DNA of 57,654 bases from Streptomyces sp. CBMA29 (GTDB lineage Bacteria; Actinomycetota; Actinomycetes; Streptomycetales; Streptomycetaceae). Positions 17,749 through 26,180 of the stretch are shown in pieces. The stretch covers positions 1 to 57,654 of the forward strand of contig NZ_MECL01000015.1 of assembly GCF_014596445.1 (NCBI RefSeq), in the 5' to 3' direction. The notes under the pieces were generated by a model that worked only from the letters and a program-made list of their open reading frames with translations, was not told the origin of the DNA and did no database searches. The stretch's first letter is position 1. Every line of letters starts with the position of its first letter. A program made the translations under genes and the position numbers.

Positions 17749-17908
17749 CCCGAAAGAGGTTTTTGTCCCCGATCGGGCGAATATGCGGATACGGATACCG
17801 GAGATGCGCCGTCCGGCTTGGCGATGGTGCCGACGTTGACGACGCGTCATGTCGTGCGCGGCGCAGGGCGTCTCCGGTGGTGCGCGGCGCAAGGCGCTCC
17901 GGGTGTCC

Positions 17909-17949
17909 CGGGCATACGGACATACGTATGCCATATGTCCGTATGCCCG
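17909..17949. promoter_or_regulatory. Nested palindrome between divergent DUF4331 and CHRD units
   Basis: GGGCATACGGACATA (17910-17924) and its exact complement (17934-17948) form a 15-bp dyad, 16 bp with the flanking C-G, around a 9-base centre. Inside it CATACGTATG is itself a palindrome. The block can be read as alternating half-sites GGCATAC, GGACATA, GTATGCC, TATGTCC and GTATGCC. It lies about 245 bp from the DUF4331 start and 155 bp from the CHRD start, so it is a good candidate operator or a stable cruciform or hairpin. Confidence 0.6.
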
Positions 17950-17993
17950 AACGCGGAGTTACCACCGTAAAGAGGTCATGCGCACACCCGTAC

Positions 17994-18020
17994 CAATCCG
18001 CGCCCCCCGCCGCTCCGAAT
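17994..18020 (+). promoter_or_regulatory. Putative SigK-like promoter of CHRD-sortase unit (CAATCC-N16-CGAAT)
   Basis: CAATCC (17994-17999) and CCGAAT (18015-18020) lie 84 bp before the CHRD start. CCGAAT equals the reported -10 element of mycobacterial SigK. The arrangement matches the element that drives the opposite strand toward DUF4331. Confidence 0.4.
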
Positions 18021-18103
18021 GCCAGTGCGGAGGCACCCGCCTCCGGTCGCGGAGCCGACGCCACGCCGACTCCGCGGGTCCGCGAGTGAAGGGCAGCACC
18101 ACC

Positions 18104-18907
18104 ATGCGATCCACCAGCGCACGTGTCGTGACCGCGATAGCAGTCGCCGCGATCCCGTTGGCTTTCCCGGCGGCGGCGTGGGCGGCACCGACGGACACCG
18201 ACGTCCCCTGGACCACGTACCAGGCGTCGCTGGACCCGATCACCGCCAACCACGTCACGGGCAGCGGTACGGCGATGATCCAGCTCTCCGGCAACACCGC
18301 GAAGATCACCGTCACCGCTTCGGGCCTGGTCGGCGGCGGCTCCCCGCACGCCATGCACGTCCACGTCGACGGCGCCGGTGTGTGTCCCAAGCCGTCCGAG
18401 GCCAAGGACCACAACGGCCACAGCTCGATCAACGTCGCCGACGCCATGAAGGACTACGGCATGATCGGCACCTCGCTCACCACCAGCGGCGACAGCACCC
18501 CCAAGAGCGCCCTGGCCGTCGACCGCTTCCCGGCCGGTTCGAGCTTCAAGTACAGCCGCACCCTCGAAGTCACCGACAACGTCGCCGCGAACCTCAAGTC
18601 CGGCAAGGCCGTCCTCGTCGTCCACGGCATCGACTACAACGGCAACGGCAAGTACGACAACGTGCTCGGCGCGAGCGAACTCGACAAGACCCTGCCCGCC
18701 GAGGCCACCGACCCCGCCCTGTGCGGCGCCTTCAACGTCTCCCAGATGACCTCGATGCCCGGCGGCGGCGCGGACACCGGTGACGGCGCCACGCAGGCCG
18801 GCACCGGCATCCACACCGGCATGGTCGCGGGCGGCAGCGCCGCCGCCCTGGTCGGCCTCGGCATCGGCGGCTTCGCCCTGCGCCGCAGGGGCGTCACGAC
18901 CCGATGA
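18104..18907 (+). CDS. CHRD-like surface protein with C-terminal anchor
   Basis: The 267-residue product starts MRSTSARVVTAIAVAAI, a signal peptide ending near AWA28. The mature domain (about 30-215) has a CHRD-like strand pattern with GSPHAMHVHVDG (80-90) and paired cysteines (C94, C207). The C-terminus has MPGGGADTGDG (218-228), a membrane segment (241-259) and the basic tail RRRGVTTR, the architecture of a sortase substrate, although it lacks LPxTG. The start at 18104 is chosen for the signal peptide. Its stop overlaps the sortase start (ATGA), so enzyme and probable substrate are co-translated. Confidence 0.8.
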   Translation: MRSTSARVVTAIAVAAIPLAFPAAAWAAPTDTDVPWTTYQASLDPITANHVTGSGTAMIQLSGNTAKITVTASGLVGGGSPHAMHVHVDGAGVCPKPSEAKDHNGHSSINVADAMKDYGMIGTSLTTSGDSTPKSALAVDRFPAGSSFKYSRTLEVTDNVAANLKSGKAVLVVHGIDYNGNGKYDNVLGASELDKTLPAEATDPALCGAFNVSQMTSMPGGGADTGDGATQAGTGIHTGMVAGGSAAALVGLGIGGFALRRRGVTTR

Positions 18908-19719
18908 GTGACGACGCCGCCGCTCCGCACGAGGACGGCCCGGACGACGCCGGCCGTACGGACGACACCGTACGTACGACCGGCGCCGGCCGCACCGGCC
19001 GTGTGGGCCGCACACGACGTACGGCGGTCATGCTCGTCGTCCTCGCGGTGGCCTGCGTCGCCGCGGGGGTCACCGCCGTACTCGCCGGGACCAGCGGGGG
19101 CGGCGGCAACCCGCCGCCGCAGCCGGGCCCGGCCGTCGCCGGGAGCACACCGCAGGACGACATGTCAGGTCACGAGATGTCCGGCCACGACATGACGGCG
19201 ATGCCCGCCCCGCCGAGCGGCGGCGCCTCGGCCGACCCGGCCAGCCCGACACCCACCCGGCCCGGCACGCTGCCCGCGTCCAAGCCGGTCGCCCTCGACA
19301 TCCCGTCCATCGGCGTCCACTCCGACCTGCTGGACCTGGGCCTCAACAAGGACGGCAGCCTGGAGGTCCCCTCCAAGCCGCTGCGCGCGGGCTGGTACCG
19401 CAACTCGCCCACCCCCGGCCAGACCGGACCCTCCGTCATCCTCGGCCACGTCGACTCCAAGGAGACCGGCCCCGCCGTCTTCTACCGGCTCGGCGCGATG
19501 AAGCCCAAGCAGCAGATCCGCGTCACCCGCGCCGACCACAAAGTCGCCGTCTTCACCGTTGACGCCGTCCGCTCCTACGAGAAGGCCCAGTTCCCGACCC
19601 TCGACGTCTACGGCAACACCGCCGACGCCGAACTCCGGCTCATCACCTGCTCCGACTGGAACGCGCGCACTCACTCGTACGAGGGAAACACCGTCGTCTT
19701 CGCACACCTCGCGACCTGA
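18904..19719 (+). CDS. Class F sortase with Met/His-rich linker
   Basis: The 271-residue protein has a cytoplasmic basic lead, a membrane anchor (about 40-62), a Pro/Gly linker and a sortase domain (about 125-270). The catalytic pair is H182 (ILGHVDS) and C249 (LRLITCSDW); the Arg is not certain, with R255 the nearest candidate. Sortases cleave a sorting signal and link the protein to the cell wall. Residues 86-100 read DMSGHEMSGHDMTAM, a methionine/histidine cluster like copper-binding segments and unexpected in a sortase. Coupled to the CHRD gene upstream, which is its likely substrate. Confidence 0.88.
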   Translation: MSDDAAAPHEDGPDDAGRTDDTVRTTGAGRTGRVGRTRRTAVMLVVLAVACVAAGVTAVLAGTSGGGGNPPPQPGPAVAGSTPQDDMSGHEMSGHDMTAMPAPPSGGASADPASPTPTRPGTLPASKPVALDIPSIGVHSDLLDLGLNKDGSLEVPSKPLRAGWYRNSPTPGQTGPSVILGHVDSKETGPAVFYRLGAMKPKQQIRVTRADHKVAVFTVDAVRSYEKAQFPTLDVYGNTADAELRLITCSDWNARTHSYEGNTVVFAHLAT

Positions 19720-19805
19720 CGCCCGTGCGACGCCGTATTGACATCCTCTGATCATCTGACCGCGTTGACCGCGGAGCACAACCAACCCGACGGGTCGACT
19801 GTCGG

Positions 19806-19841
19806 ACGGGGTGGGACACCACGGGCGGTGTCCCACCCCGT
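19806..19841. terminator. Long perfect stem-loop between sortase and FG-GAP genes
   Basis: GGGGTGGGACACC (19808-19820) and GGTGTCCCACCCC (19827-19839) form a 13-bp perfect stem (15 bp with flanks) around a 6-base loop. It is 87 bp after the sortase stop and ends about 8 bp before the ribosome binding site of the next gene, without a T-run. It may terminate the sortase transcript or act as a leader structure for the FG-GAP gene. Confidence 0.6.
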
Positions 19842-19862
19842 TTCGCACAGGAGGAACGTTCC

Positions 19863-21719
19863 TTGGTCTCCTTGGTCTCCCTGGTCTGTCTGCTGTCTCT
19901 CCGCACCGGGCGCCGCCGTCTCGTCGCCGCGACCGCCACCGTCCTCGCCGCCACTCTTGGCGCGGGTGCGCTGACCGCCACGGCCACGGCCACGGCCTCC
20001 GTGGGTGCGACGCGGGCGCCCGCCGTGCCGTCCGGGGTGAGCGGCCCGCTCCCGCTGCCGATGACGCCCGGCGCCACGCTGGCGTCCGCGGGCACCCAGG
20101 GCTTCTGGACGTACATCCCGCACGACGCGGACGACGGCAAGCTCCGCTGGACCCCGTACGGCGGCGGCCCGATCCGCGACCTGCGCTTCGACACCGTCAA
20201 CGGCATCGCCGAGATCTCGGGGGACACGGTCGTCACCACGAGCGACAGGCTCGGGAGCAACGTGCTGGACATGCCCACCGGCACCTCCTTCGCACTGCGG
20301 CCGGTCGGCGACGGAATCGACAGCCTCTACGGGGGCGTCGCGGGCCGGGCGCTGTTCGTCCGCGGCGCCACGAAGCTGTGGGTCGAGACCGCGGACGGGT
20401 CAACCCGCGCCGTGCGGGGCCTGCCCGAGGGGACCGACTACGGGCGGGTGCGGCCGGGCGACGCGACCCACGGCCTGGTCCCCACCGGGACCGGGGAGGG
20501 CGAACGGCGCGTCGGCCTCATCGACCTGACCACCGCTGCCCTCACCTTCCCCTACCCGCGGCAGGCGCGGAATCCGGTGATCTCCGGCAACCGCCTCGCC
20601 TGGGTCGAGGACGACACCGCCGCGAACACGCTCCGGGTGGTCGTCCGCGACCGGACCACCGGCACCGACACCACGGTCCCCGTGCCGGGCGTGAAAGCCG
20701 GTACGGACCTGGCCGTCGGACTGCTCGGCGACTGGGTGACGTACGGGACGACGGCCCTGCGCGTCGGGACCGGCCAGAAGGTCGCCTTCCTCGACCGCGC
20801 CGACGCCTCGTACGCCGTCCCCGACGGCGCCGCGCGGATCGTCCAGGGCAGCGACTCCGCCCAGGGAGCGGGCGTCTTCCGCGTCGCCCTCGACCCGAAC
20901 GGCCGGCCGGCCGCGCGGCTCCTCGCGCACGCGGGTACCCCGACCTCCGCCCTGCACGACTTCGACAACGACGGTCTCCCCGACCTGCTGGGCCGCGACG
21001 CCTCGGGCGGGCTGTGGCGGGACAGCGCAGCGGACGGGCGCCGGCGGGCGCGGATCGGCGGCGGCTGGCAGATCTACGACAAGCTCGAGACCGTCGGCGA
21101 CATCGCGGGGAAGAACAGCCCCGACTACCTTCCCGAACTCGTCGCCCGCGACAAGGACGGGGTCCTCTGGCTCTACTCGGGCCGCGAGGACGGCGGTCTC
21201 ACCCCGCGCGTCCGCGTCGGCGGCTGGCAGACGTACACCCGTCTCACCGGCGGCAGCGACCTCACCGGCGACGGCCGCCCGGATCTCGTCGCGGTCGACA
21301 CGACCGGAATCCTCTGGCTCTACCGCAGCACCGGCAGCACGGCGCGCCCCTTCGAGCCCCGCGTGCGCGTCGGCACCGGCTGGACCGGCTACGACCAGCT
21401 CACCGCCGTCGGCGACCTCGCGGGCGGACCCGCGGGCGACCTCGTCGCCCGCGACAAGGACGGCGTCCTGTGGCTCTACCTCGGCACGCCCGACGGCACC
21501 TTCGAACGCCGCACCCGGATCGGCTCAGGCTGGCAGACGTACTCCCAGCTCATCGGCGCCGGCGACGTCGACCACGACGGCAAGGCCGACCTCTTCGCCT
21601 ACCAGGCCGCCACCAAAACCGTCTTCCTCTACTCCGGCACCGGCGACCCCGCCCGCCCCTTCGCCCCCCGCGCGATCTCCGACGCCCACACGGGCAACGC
21701 GTACGACAACATGAGCTGA
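19863..21719 (+). CDS. Secreted FG-GAP/VCBS-repeat beta-propeller protein
   Basis: A 618-residue exported protein. The start is TTG at 19863, set by AGGAGG (19849-19854) about eight bases upstream. The signal peptide covers about residues 1-45 (VAATATVLAATLGAGALTA). Residues 60-360 are propeller-like with WTPYGGG and WVTYGTT strands. From about 365 there are five FG-GAP/VCBS units with calcium-loop motifs DFDNDGLPDLL, DLTGDGRPDLV and DVDHDGKADLF and repeated DKDGVLWLY. Such proteins are surface-exposed or secreted and often bind Ca2+; the ligand is unknown. It is followed by a hairpin and tRNA-Arg on the other strand. Confidence 0.85.
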   Translation: MVSLVSLVCLLSLRTGRRRLVAATATVLAATLGAGALTATATATASVGATRAPAVPSGVSGPLPLPMTPGATLASAGTQGFWTYIPHDADDGKLRWTPYGGGPIRDLRFDTVNGIAEISGDTVVTTSDRLGSNVLDMPTGTSFALRPVGDGIDSLYGGVAGRALFVRGATKLWVETADGSTRAVRGLPEGTDYGRVRPGDATHGLVPTGTGEGERRVGLIDLTTAALTFPYPRQARNPVISGNRLAWVEDDTAANTLRVVVRDRTTGTDTTVPVPGVKAGTDLAVGLLGDWVTYGTTALRVGTGQKVAFLDRADASYAVPDGAARIVQGSDSAQGAGVFRVALDPNGRPAARLLAHAGTPTSALHDFDNDGLPDLLGRDASGGLWRDSAADGRRRARIGGGWQIYDKLETVGDIAGKNSPDYLPELVARDKDGVLWLYSGREDGGLTPRVRVGGWQTYTRLTGGSDLTGDGRPDLVAVDTTGILWLYRSTGSTARPFEPRVRVGTGWTGYDQLTAVGDLAGGPAGDLVARDKDGVLWLYLGTPDGTFERRTRIGSGWQTYSQLIGAGDVDHDGKADLFAYQAATKTVFLYSGTGDPARPFAPRAISDAHTGNAYDNMS

Positions 21720-21790
21720 CCGGCCGGATCCCCCTACGGCGGGCAGCCTCCGTGCGGACTTCGTGCAGCCTCCGTGCAGCCTTCCGCGAT

Positions 21791-21825
21791 CAAAAAGGCC
21801 CTCCCGCTCGCCAGCGGGAGGGCCT
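21791..21825 (-). terminator. Intrinsic terminator downstream of tRNA-Arg
   Basis: AGGCCCTCCCGCT (21796-21808) pairs perfectly with 21813-21825 around a 4-base loop. The A-run at 21792-21796 becomes a U-tract for minus-strand transcription, so it ends the tRNA-Arg transcript and may also stop the FG-GAP transcript from the other side. Confidence 0.85.
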
Positions 21826-21854
21826 CTCATGGCTGTGACCTGCTACTTCCGATG

Positions 21855-21927
21855 TGCCCCAGGCAGGATTCGAACCTGCGACACCAGCTTTAGGAGAGCT
21901 GTGCTCTATCCCCTGAGCTACTGGGGC
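21855..21927 (-). tRNA. tRNA-Arg (anticodon CCU)
   Basis: On the minus strand the 73-nt gene begins GCCCCAGTAGCTCAG and ends with the T-arm GGTTCGAATCC and acceptor CTGGGGC plus A73. The anticodon stem CAGCT/AGCTG encloses the loop CTCCTAA, giving anticodon CCT. No CCA is encoded. Acceptor, D, anticodon and T stems all pair. Confidence 0.95.
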
Positions 21928-22001
21928 GGGGACAGGCGCCAGTGTAGCGGGTCGGCGGTGGCCGGTCGGGGGCCCGGGGGCGGGGGCGGAAGGCCGGTTC
22001 G

Positions 22002-22700
22002 TCAGCCGAGGGCCTTGAGGATTTCGGCGGCCAGGGGACCGGCGGAGGCGGGGTTCTGGCCGGTGTGCAGATTGCGGTCGGTGACGGTGTGCGGCGCCCA
22101 GGGCGCGCCTTCCTGGAAGTCGGCGCCGAGCTGGACGAGCCGGTCCTGGAGGAGCCAGCGGGCCTTGTCGGCGAAGCCCGCCTGGGTCTCCTCGACGTTG
22201 GTGAAGCCGGTCAGCCGGTAACCGGCGAAGGGGGAGGCGCCGCCGGGCCCCGTGGCGGTGGCGAGCAGCGCGGCGGGCGCGTGGCAGACGATGCCGAGCG
22301 GCTTGCCCGAGGCGAGGGCCGCGTTGAGCAGGGCGCCGGACACGGCGTCGGCCGACAGGTCCTCCATCGGGCCGTGGCCGCCGGGGTAGAAGACGGCGTC
22401 GTAGCCGTCGAGCGAGACGTCCGCCAGCTCCACGGGGTGCTGGAAGGCGGCGATCCCGGCCAGTTCGGCCTCCATCGCCGCCGCGCCCTCCTCACCGCCG
22501 TTGAACTCGGGCGCGAGGCTCCCCCGGTCCACCGTCGGTACGACCCCGCCCGGCGTCGCGGCGACGACCTCGTGGCCCGCCTCGGTGAAGACCCGGTACG
22601 GGACCACGGCCTCCTCGGCCCAGAAGCCGGTCGGGTGCGCGCTGCCGTCTGCGAGCGTCCAGTGGGTGGCTCCGGTCAGGACGAACAGGATCCTTGCCAT
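22002..22700 (-). CDS. DJ-1/PfpI-family protein (Hsp31-like)
   Basis: A 232-residue protein with the DJ-1/PfpI fold. It has the nucleophile elbow GIVCHAPAAL (catalytic Cys), the FYPGGHGPMEDL strand and AEEAVVPYRVFTEAGHEV near the start. Relatives act as glyoxalase III, deglycase or chaperones. The start ATG at 22700 gives MARILFVLTGATHWTL. It is a single gene, followed by tRNA-Arg and divergent from the LLM operon; the 226-bp gap is very G-rich near 22740-22860. Confidence 0.9.
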   Translation of the reverse strand: MARILFVLTGATHWTLADGSAHPTGFWAEEAVVPYRVFTEAGHEVVAATPGGVVPTVDRGSLAPEFNGGEEGAAAMEAELAGIAAFQHPVELADVSLDGYDAVFYPGGHGPMEDLSADAVSGALLNAALASGKPLGIVCHAPAALLATATGPGGASPFAGYRLTGFTNVEETQAGFADKARWLLQDRLVQLGADFQEGAPWAPHTVTDRNLHTGQNPASAGPLAAEILKALG

Positions 22701-22888
22701 GGAGGTGGTTCTCTCTTCCGTGTCGCTGGGGGCGGGTGGGCTGGGTGGGGGCGGCCGTTCCCAACGTACGCCGAGGCGGGGGCTTACGCCGGGGGTGGCG
22801 GGGGCCAGGGTGCGGCGGGGCCCGGGTGCGGGGGGCCGGGTGCGGCGGGGAGGGGGGAATAGGTAGGGTGGCCGGAATGTTCGGGATG

Positions 22889-22900
22889 TTGAATGCTCAA
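22889..22900. promoter_or_regulatory. MarR-like operator candidate before LLM operon
   Basis: TTGAATGCTCAA is a dyad (TTGA-N4-TCAA) 36 bp upstream of the LLM gene. It resembles the TTGAA-N2-TTCAA sites at 29898, 34116 and 34160, all fitting TTGAA-N3-TCAA, so it may belong to the same regulon. It is the most diverged of the four. Confidence 0.4.
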
Positions 22901-22935
22901 CCAAACAGGGTGAGTGGGACAGGACGGTGGGTGTG

Positions 22936-24045
22936 ATGCAGTTCGGGATCTTCACGGTCGGCGACGTCACGACGGACCCGACCAACGGACGGACGCCGAG
23001 CGAGCACGAGCGGATCAAGGCGATGGTGACCATCGCGCGCAAGGCCGAGGAGGTCGGCCTGGACGTCTTCGCGACCGGCGAGCACCACAATCCGCCCTTC
23101 GTGCCGTCCTCGCCCACCACCATGCTCGGCTACATCGCGGCCCGCACCGAGCGCATCGTGCTGTCCACCTCCACCACGCTGATCACCACGAACGACCCGG
23201 TGAAGATCGCCGAGGACTACGCGATGCTCCAGCACCTGGCGGACGGCCGCGTCGACCTGATGATGGGCCGCGGCAACACCGGGCCGGTCTACCCGTGGTT
23301 CGGCAAGGACATCCGGCAGGGCATCCCGCTCGCCGTCGAGAACTACGCGCTGTTGCACAAGCTGTGGCGCGAGGACGTCGTCGACTGGGCGGGCAAGTTC
23401 CGTACGCCGCTCCAGTCGTTCACCTCGACGCCCCGCCCGCTGGACGGCGTGCCCCCCTTCGTCTGGCACGGCTCCATCCGCAGCCCGGAGATCGCCGAGC
23501 AGGCCGCGTACTACGGCGACGGCTTCTTCCACAACAACATCTTCTGGCCCATGGAACACACCAAGAAGATGGTCGACCTCTACCGCCGCCGCTTCGCGCA
23601 CTACGGGCACGGCACCGAGCAGCAGGCCGTCGTCGGCCTCGGCGGCCAGGTGTTCATGCGCCGCGACTCCCAGGCCGCGGTACGGGAATTCCGGCCGTAT
23701 TTCGACAACGCCCCGGTCTACGGGCACGGGCCGTCGCTGGAGGACTTCGCCGAGCAGACACCGCTGACCGTCGGCTCCCCGCAGCAGGTCATCGAACGCA
23801 CCCTGACCTTCCGCGACGCCGTCGGCGACTACCAGCGCCAGCTCTTCCTCATGGACCACGCCGGTCTGCCCCTCAAGACCGTCCTCGAACAGCTCGACCT
23901 GCTCGGCGAGGAGGTCGTCCCCGTCCTGCGCGCCGAATTCGCCAAGGGCCGCCCGGCCGAGGTGCCCGACGCCCCCACCCACGCCTCGCTGCTCGCCCGC
24001 CGCGACGCCGACACCACCGACGACGTCCTGGAGGTCCGGGCATGA
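22936..24045 (+). CDS. LLM-class flavin-dependent oxidoreductase
   Basis: A 369-residue luciferase-like monooxygenase. It starts MQFGIFTVGDVTTDP and contains TGEHHNPPFVPSSPTT, DLMMGRGNTGPVYPW and LFLMDHAGLPL, typical of bacterial luciferase-like flavin enzymes that use FMNH2 supplied by a reductase. The ATG at 22936 is chosen because it begins the conserved strand; GTG at 22927 and 22933 are alternatives. It overlaps the next gene (ATGA), which encodes the flavin reductase. Substrate unknown. Confidence 0.9.
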   Translation: MQFGIFTVGDVTTDPTNGRTPSEHERIKAMVTIARKAEEVGLDVFATGEHHNPPFVPSSPTTMLGYIAARTERIVLSTSTTLITTNDPVKIAEDYAMLQHLADGRVDLMMGRGNTGPVYPWFGKDIRQGIPLAVENYALLHKLWREDVVDWAGKFRTPLQSFTSTPRPLDGVPPFVWHGSIRSPEIAEQAAYYGDGFFHNNIFWPMEHTKKMVDLYRRRFAHYGHGTEQQAVVGLGGQVFMRRDSQAAVREFRPYFDNAPVYGHGPSLEDFAEQTPLTVGSPQQVIERTLTFRDAVGDYQRQLFLMDHAGLPLKTVLEQLDLLGEEVVPVLRAEFAKGRPAEVPDAPTHASLLARRDADTTDDVLEVRA

Positions 24046-24782
24046 CGCACCACCCGATCGAGCGCCGCCAGCTCGCCGTCGTCACCGCCGGTCTCAGCCA
24101 GCCGTCGTCCACCCGGCTGCTGGCCGACCGGCTGACGGAGGCGGTACGCCGCCACGTAGACGTCGACGGTGCCGTGGACAGTGACGTGGACGTACGGGTC
24201 ATCGAGCTGCGGGGCCTGGCCAACGACATCGCGCACAACATGCTCACTGGCTTCCCGGCGCATCATCTGCGCGACGCAATCGATTCGGTGACCGGCGCTG
24301 ACGGCCTGATCGCCGTCACCCCGGTGTTCACCGGTTCCTACAGCGGCCTGTTCAAGTCGTTCTTCGACATTGTCGACAAAGATGCACTGGCGGGCACCCC
24401 GGTACTGGCCGCCGCCACCGGCGGCACCGCCCGCCACTCCCTCGTCCTCGAACACGCCATGCGCCCGCTGTTCGCCTACCTGCGCGCGATTGTCGTACCG
24501 ACCGCCGTATACGCGGCCTCCGAGGACTGGGGCACGGCAGACAGCGGCAGCGGCAATGGGAGCAGCAGCGCCATCGACGGCACCCTCGCCGCCCGCATCG
24601 ACCGCGCGGGAGCCGAACTCGCCGCACTGATGAACTCCCGACCGTCCCGCCCGGCGCAGGCCGGGGGCGCGACCGCGGACGCCGATACGGGCGCCGATAC
24701 GGACGCCGGCACGGATGCCGGTGCCGACGACGAGGTCGTGCCGTTCGCCGAGCAGTTGGCGGCACTCGGCGTGCGAGGGTGA
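24042..24782 (+). CDS. NAD(P)H-dependent FMN reductase family protein
   Basis: A 246-residue flavodoxin-like reductase (CE1759-type). TAGLSQPSSTRLLADRL is the phosphate-binding loop, followed by TPVFTGSYSGLFKSFFDIVD and the PVLAAATGGTARHSL strand. It would supply reduced FMN to the LLM enzyme upstream, with which it is translationally coupled. The C-terminal 45 residues are low-complexity Ala/Asp/Gly (DADTGADTDAGTDAG), a likely recent insertion or expansion. Confidence 0.88.
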   Translation: MTHHPIERRQLAVVTAGLSQPSSTRLLADRLTEAVRRHVDVDGAVDSDVDVRVIELRGLANDIAHNMLTGFPAHHLRDAIDSVTGADGLIAVTPVFTGSYSGLFKSFFDIVDKDALAGTPVLAAATGGTARHSLVLEHAMRPLFAYLRAIVVPTAVYAASEDWGTADSGSGNGSSSAIDGTLAARIDRAGAELAALMNSRPSRPAQAGGATADADTGADTDAGTDAGADDEVVPFAEQLAALGVRG

Positions 24783-24842
24783 CGGCGCCACAAGGGTGAC
24801 CGCGCGACGGACCCGGGGCGATGGATACGACGACGGCGTCAA

Positions 24843-26180
24843 CTACGACGTCAACGCCCCGGATCCGCGCTCAGCCCCGTCGGTCGTATCAACGGCCGGA
24901 CGCTCGTCCAGGAACTCGATGACCGCGAGCCCCGCCACCGCCACCACCACGATCCAGAAGATCACCATGCCGGTCGGATACGGCCACAGCGCCAGGACCA
25001 CCGACGCGACCGCGACGACGACCCACCGCAGCCAGACGCGGAAACGGCCCACCCACGGCCCCACCGGCCCGGTCGACCGCACCCCCGCCGCCTCCCGCAC
25101 CGCCGCGATCCCCGACTCCCACATCGTCCGCACCCGTACCGCCCACTGCCCCGAACCGCTCAGCCACGCCCCCAGCGCCACCACCACCCCCAGTGTGATC
25201 ACCATCCGAACGCTCGCCCGCAGAAAACGCACCACCTGGTCGTAGATCGCCGCGGCGGCCGCATGGTGCACATCGGGAGAGAGGTGGTCGAGGTAGAAGG
25301 TGCGGAAGAGGGCGAGCGCGATGCCGAGCACGGCCACCCCCGCCGCGACGCCCAGCGCGGCGGCGACCAACGCGCGGCGACGCCGGGCGGCCAGCAGCAC
25401 CCCGACGCCCGCGATGACGACGGTGATCACCGGCAGCCAGTCCCCGGCCAGTTGCAGCGCCCGGAAACCGGTCTTCACCCGCCCGATCTCGTCCGACTTC
25501 AGCAACGTGAAGTCGGTGTGCACGTCGGGCAGCCGCCCGGCGACCTTCAGCCCGCGGTCCACCAACTGCTGCTTCACCCCGGCCACCACCGGCGCGAGAT
25601 CGAGCGTCACGGTGTTGTGCTCGACCTGCACCGCCGAATCGTTACTGCCGGTCAGCGCGTCGACGACCGTCGCATGCGCCTTCCGGTTCAGCTCCTCCCA
25701 GATCGTCGAGAAGGCACTGCTCGACACGAACGTCGCCACCGTGCCGTGCACGAAATCCGTCACCCCCGACGAGATCGGGCCGCTGATTCCGCCCAGCGCC
25801 GCCTTCACCCCCGGCAGATCCGAGGGCGCCACGCTCGACAACAGCGAGTCGAGATCGATCCGCTCCATGACGGCCGACGTCACCTGATCGGTGACGGCCG
25901 CCCGCACCTGCGGGTTGTCGGCGAGCGGCGCCATCGTCGCCACATAGCGGTCGGTGTCGCCGACAATGTCGGCGGCCCACACCGCCACCGCGCTGAGCGG
26001 CGCCAGCACCGCGGCCAGTGTGATGAGCAGCGCGGAGAAGAACGACCGCACCCGGTGCCGCGACCGCGTCCCCGCCAACCGCGCCCGCAGCGCCGTCAAC
26101 TCCGCGCGCTCGTCGTCACCCAACGGCCCCGACCCTGACGCGCCGTCCCCGGCGGCGGGTCCGTCGGCGGTCGCCGCCAT
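24843..26180 (-). CDS. Integral membrane protein of unknown function
   Basis: A 445-residue protein. After an N-terminal Ala/Gly tail and the motif TRSRHRVRSFFSALLITLAAVLAPLSAVAVW (first membrane segment) there is an extracytoplasmic region (about 75-235) with DRYVATMAPLADNPQVRAAV. Four more membrane segments follow, at about 245-265, 272-292, 325-345 and 390-425. The family is common in actinobacteria but has no known role. The ATG is at 26180. It is monocistronic. Confidence 0.8.
   Translation of the reverse strand: MAATADGPAAGDGASGSGPLGDDERAELTALRARLAGTRSRHRVRSFFSALLITLAAVLAPLSAVAVWAADIVGDTDRYVATMAPLADNPQVRAAVTDQVTSAVMERIDLDSLLSSVAPSDLPGVKAALGGISGPISSGVTDFVHGTVATFVSSSAFSTIWEELNRKAHATVVDALTGSNDSAVQVEHNTVTLDLAPVVAGVKQQLVDRGLKVAGRLPDVHTDFTLLKSDEIGRVKTGFRALQLAGDWLPVITVVIAGVGVLLAARRRRALVAAALGVAAGVAVLGIALALFRTFYLDHLSPDVHHAAAAAIYDQVVRFLRASVRMVITLGVVVALGAWLSGSGQWAVRVRTMWESGIAAVREAAGVRSTGPVGPWVGRFRVWLRWVVVAVASVVLALWPYPTGMVIFWIVVVAVAGLAVIEFLDERPAVDTTDGAERGSGALTS

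Noticed and set aside
19738..19765. TTGACA as a promoter before the FG-GAP gene
   Set aside because: No acceptable -10 at 16-19 bases from it.
22740..22860. G-rich tract as a G-quadruplex or repeat array
   Set aside because: Irregular G-runs in a G-rich genome; no conserved spacing, and no effect can be inferred.
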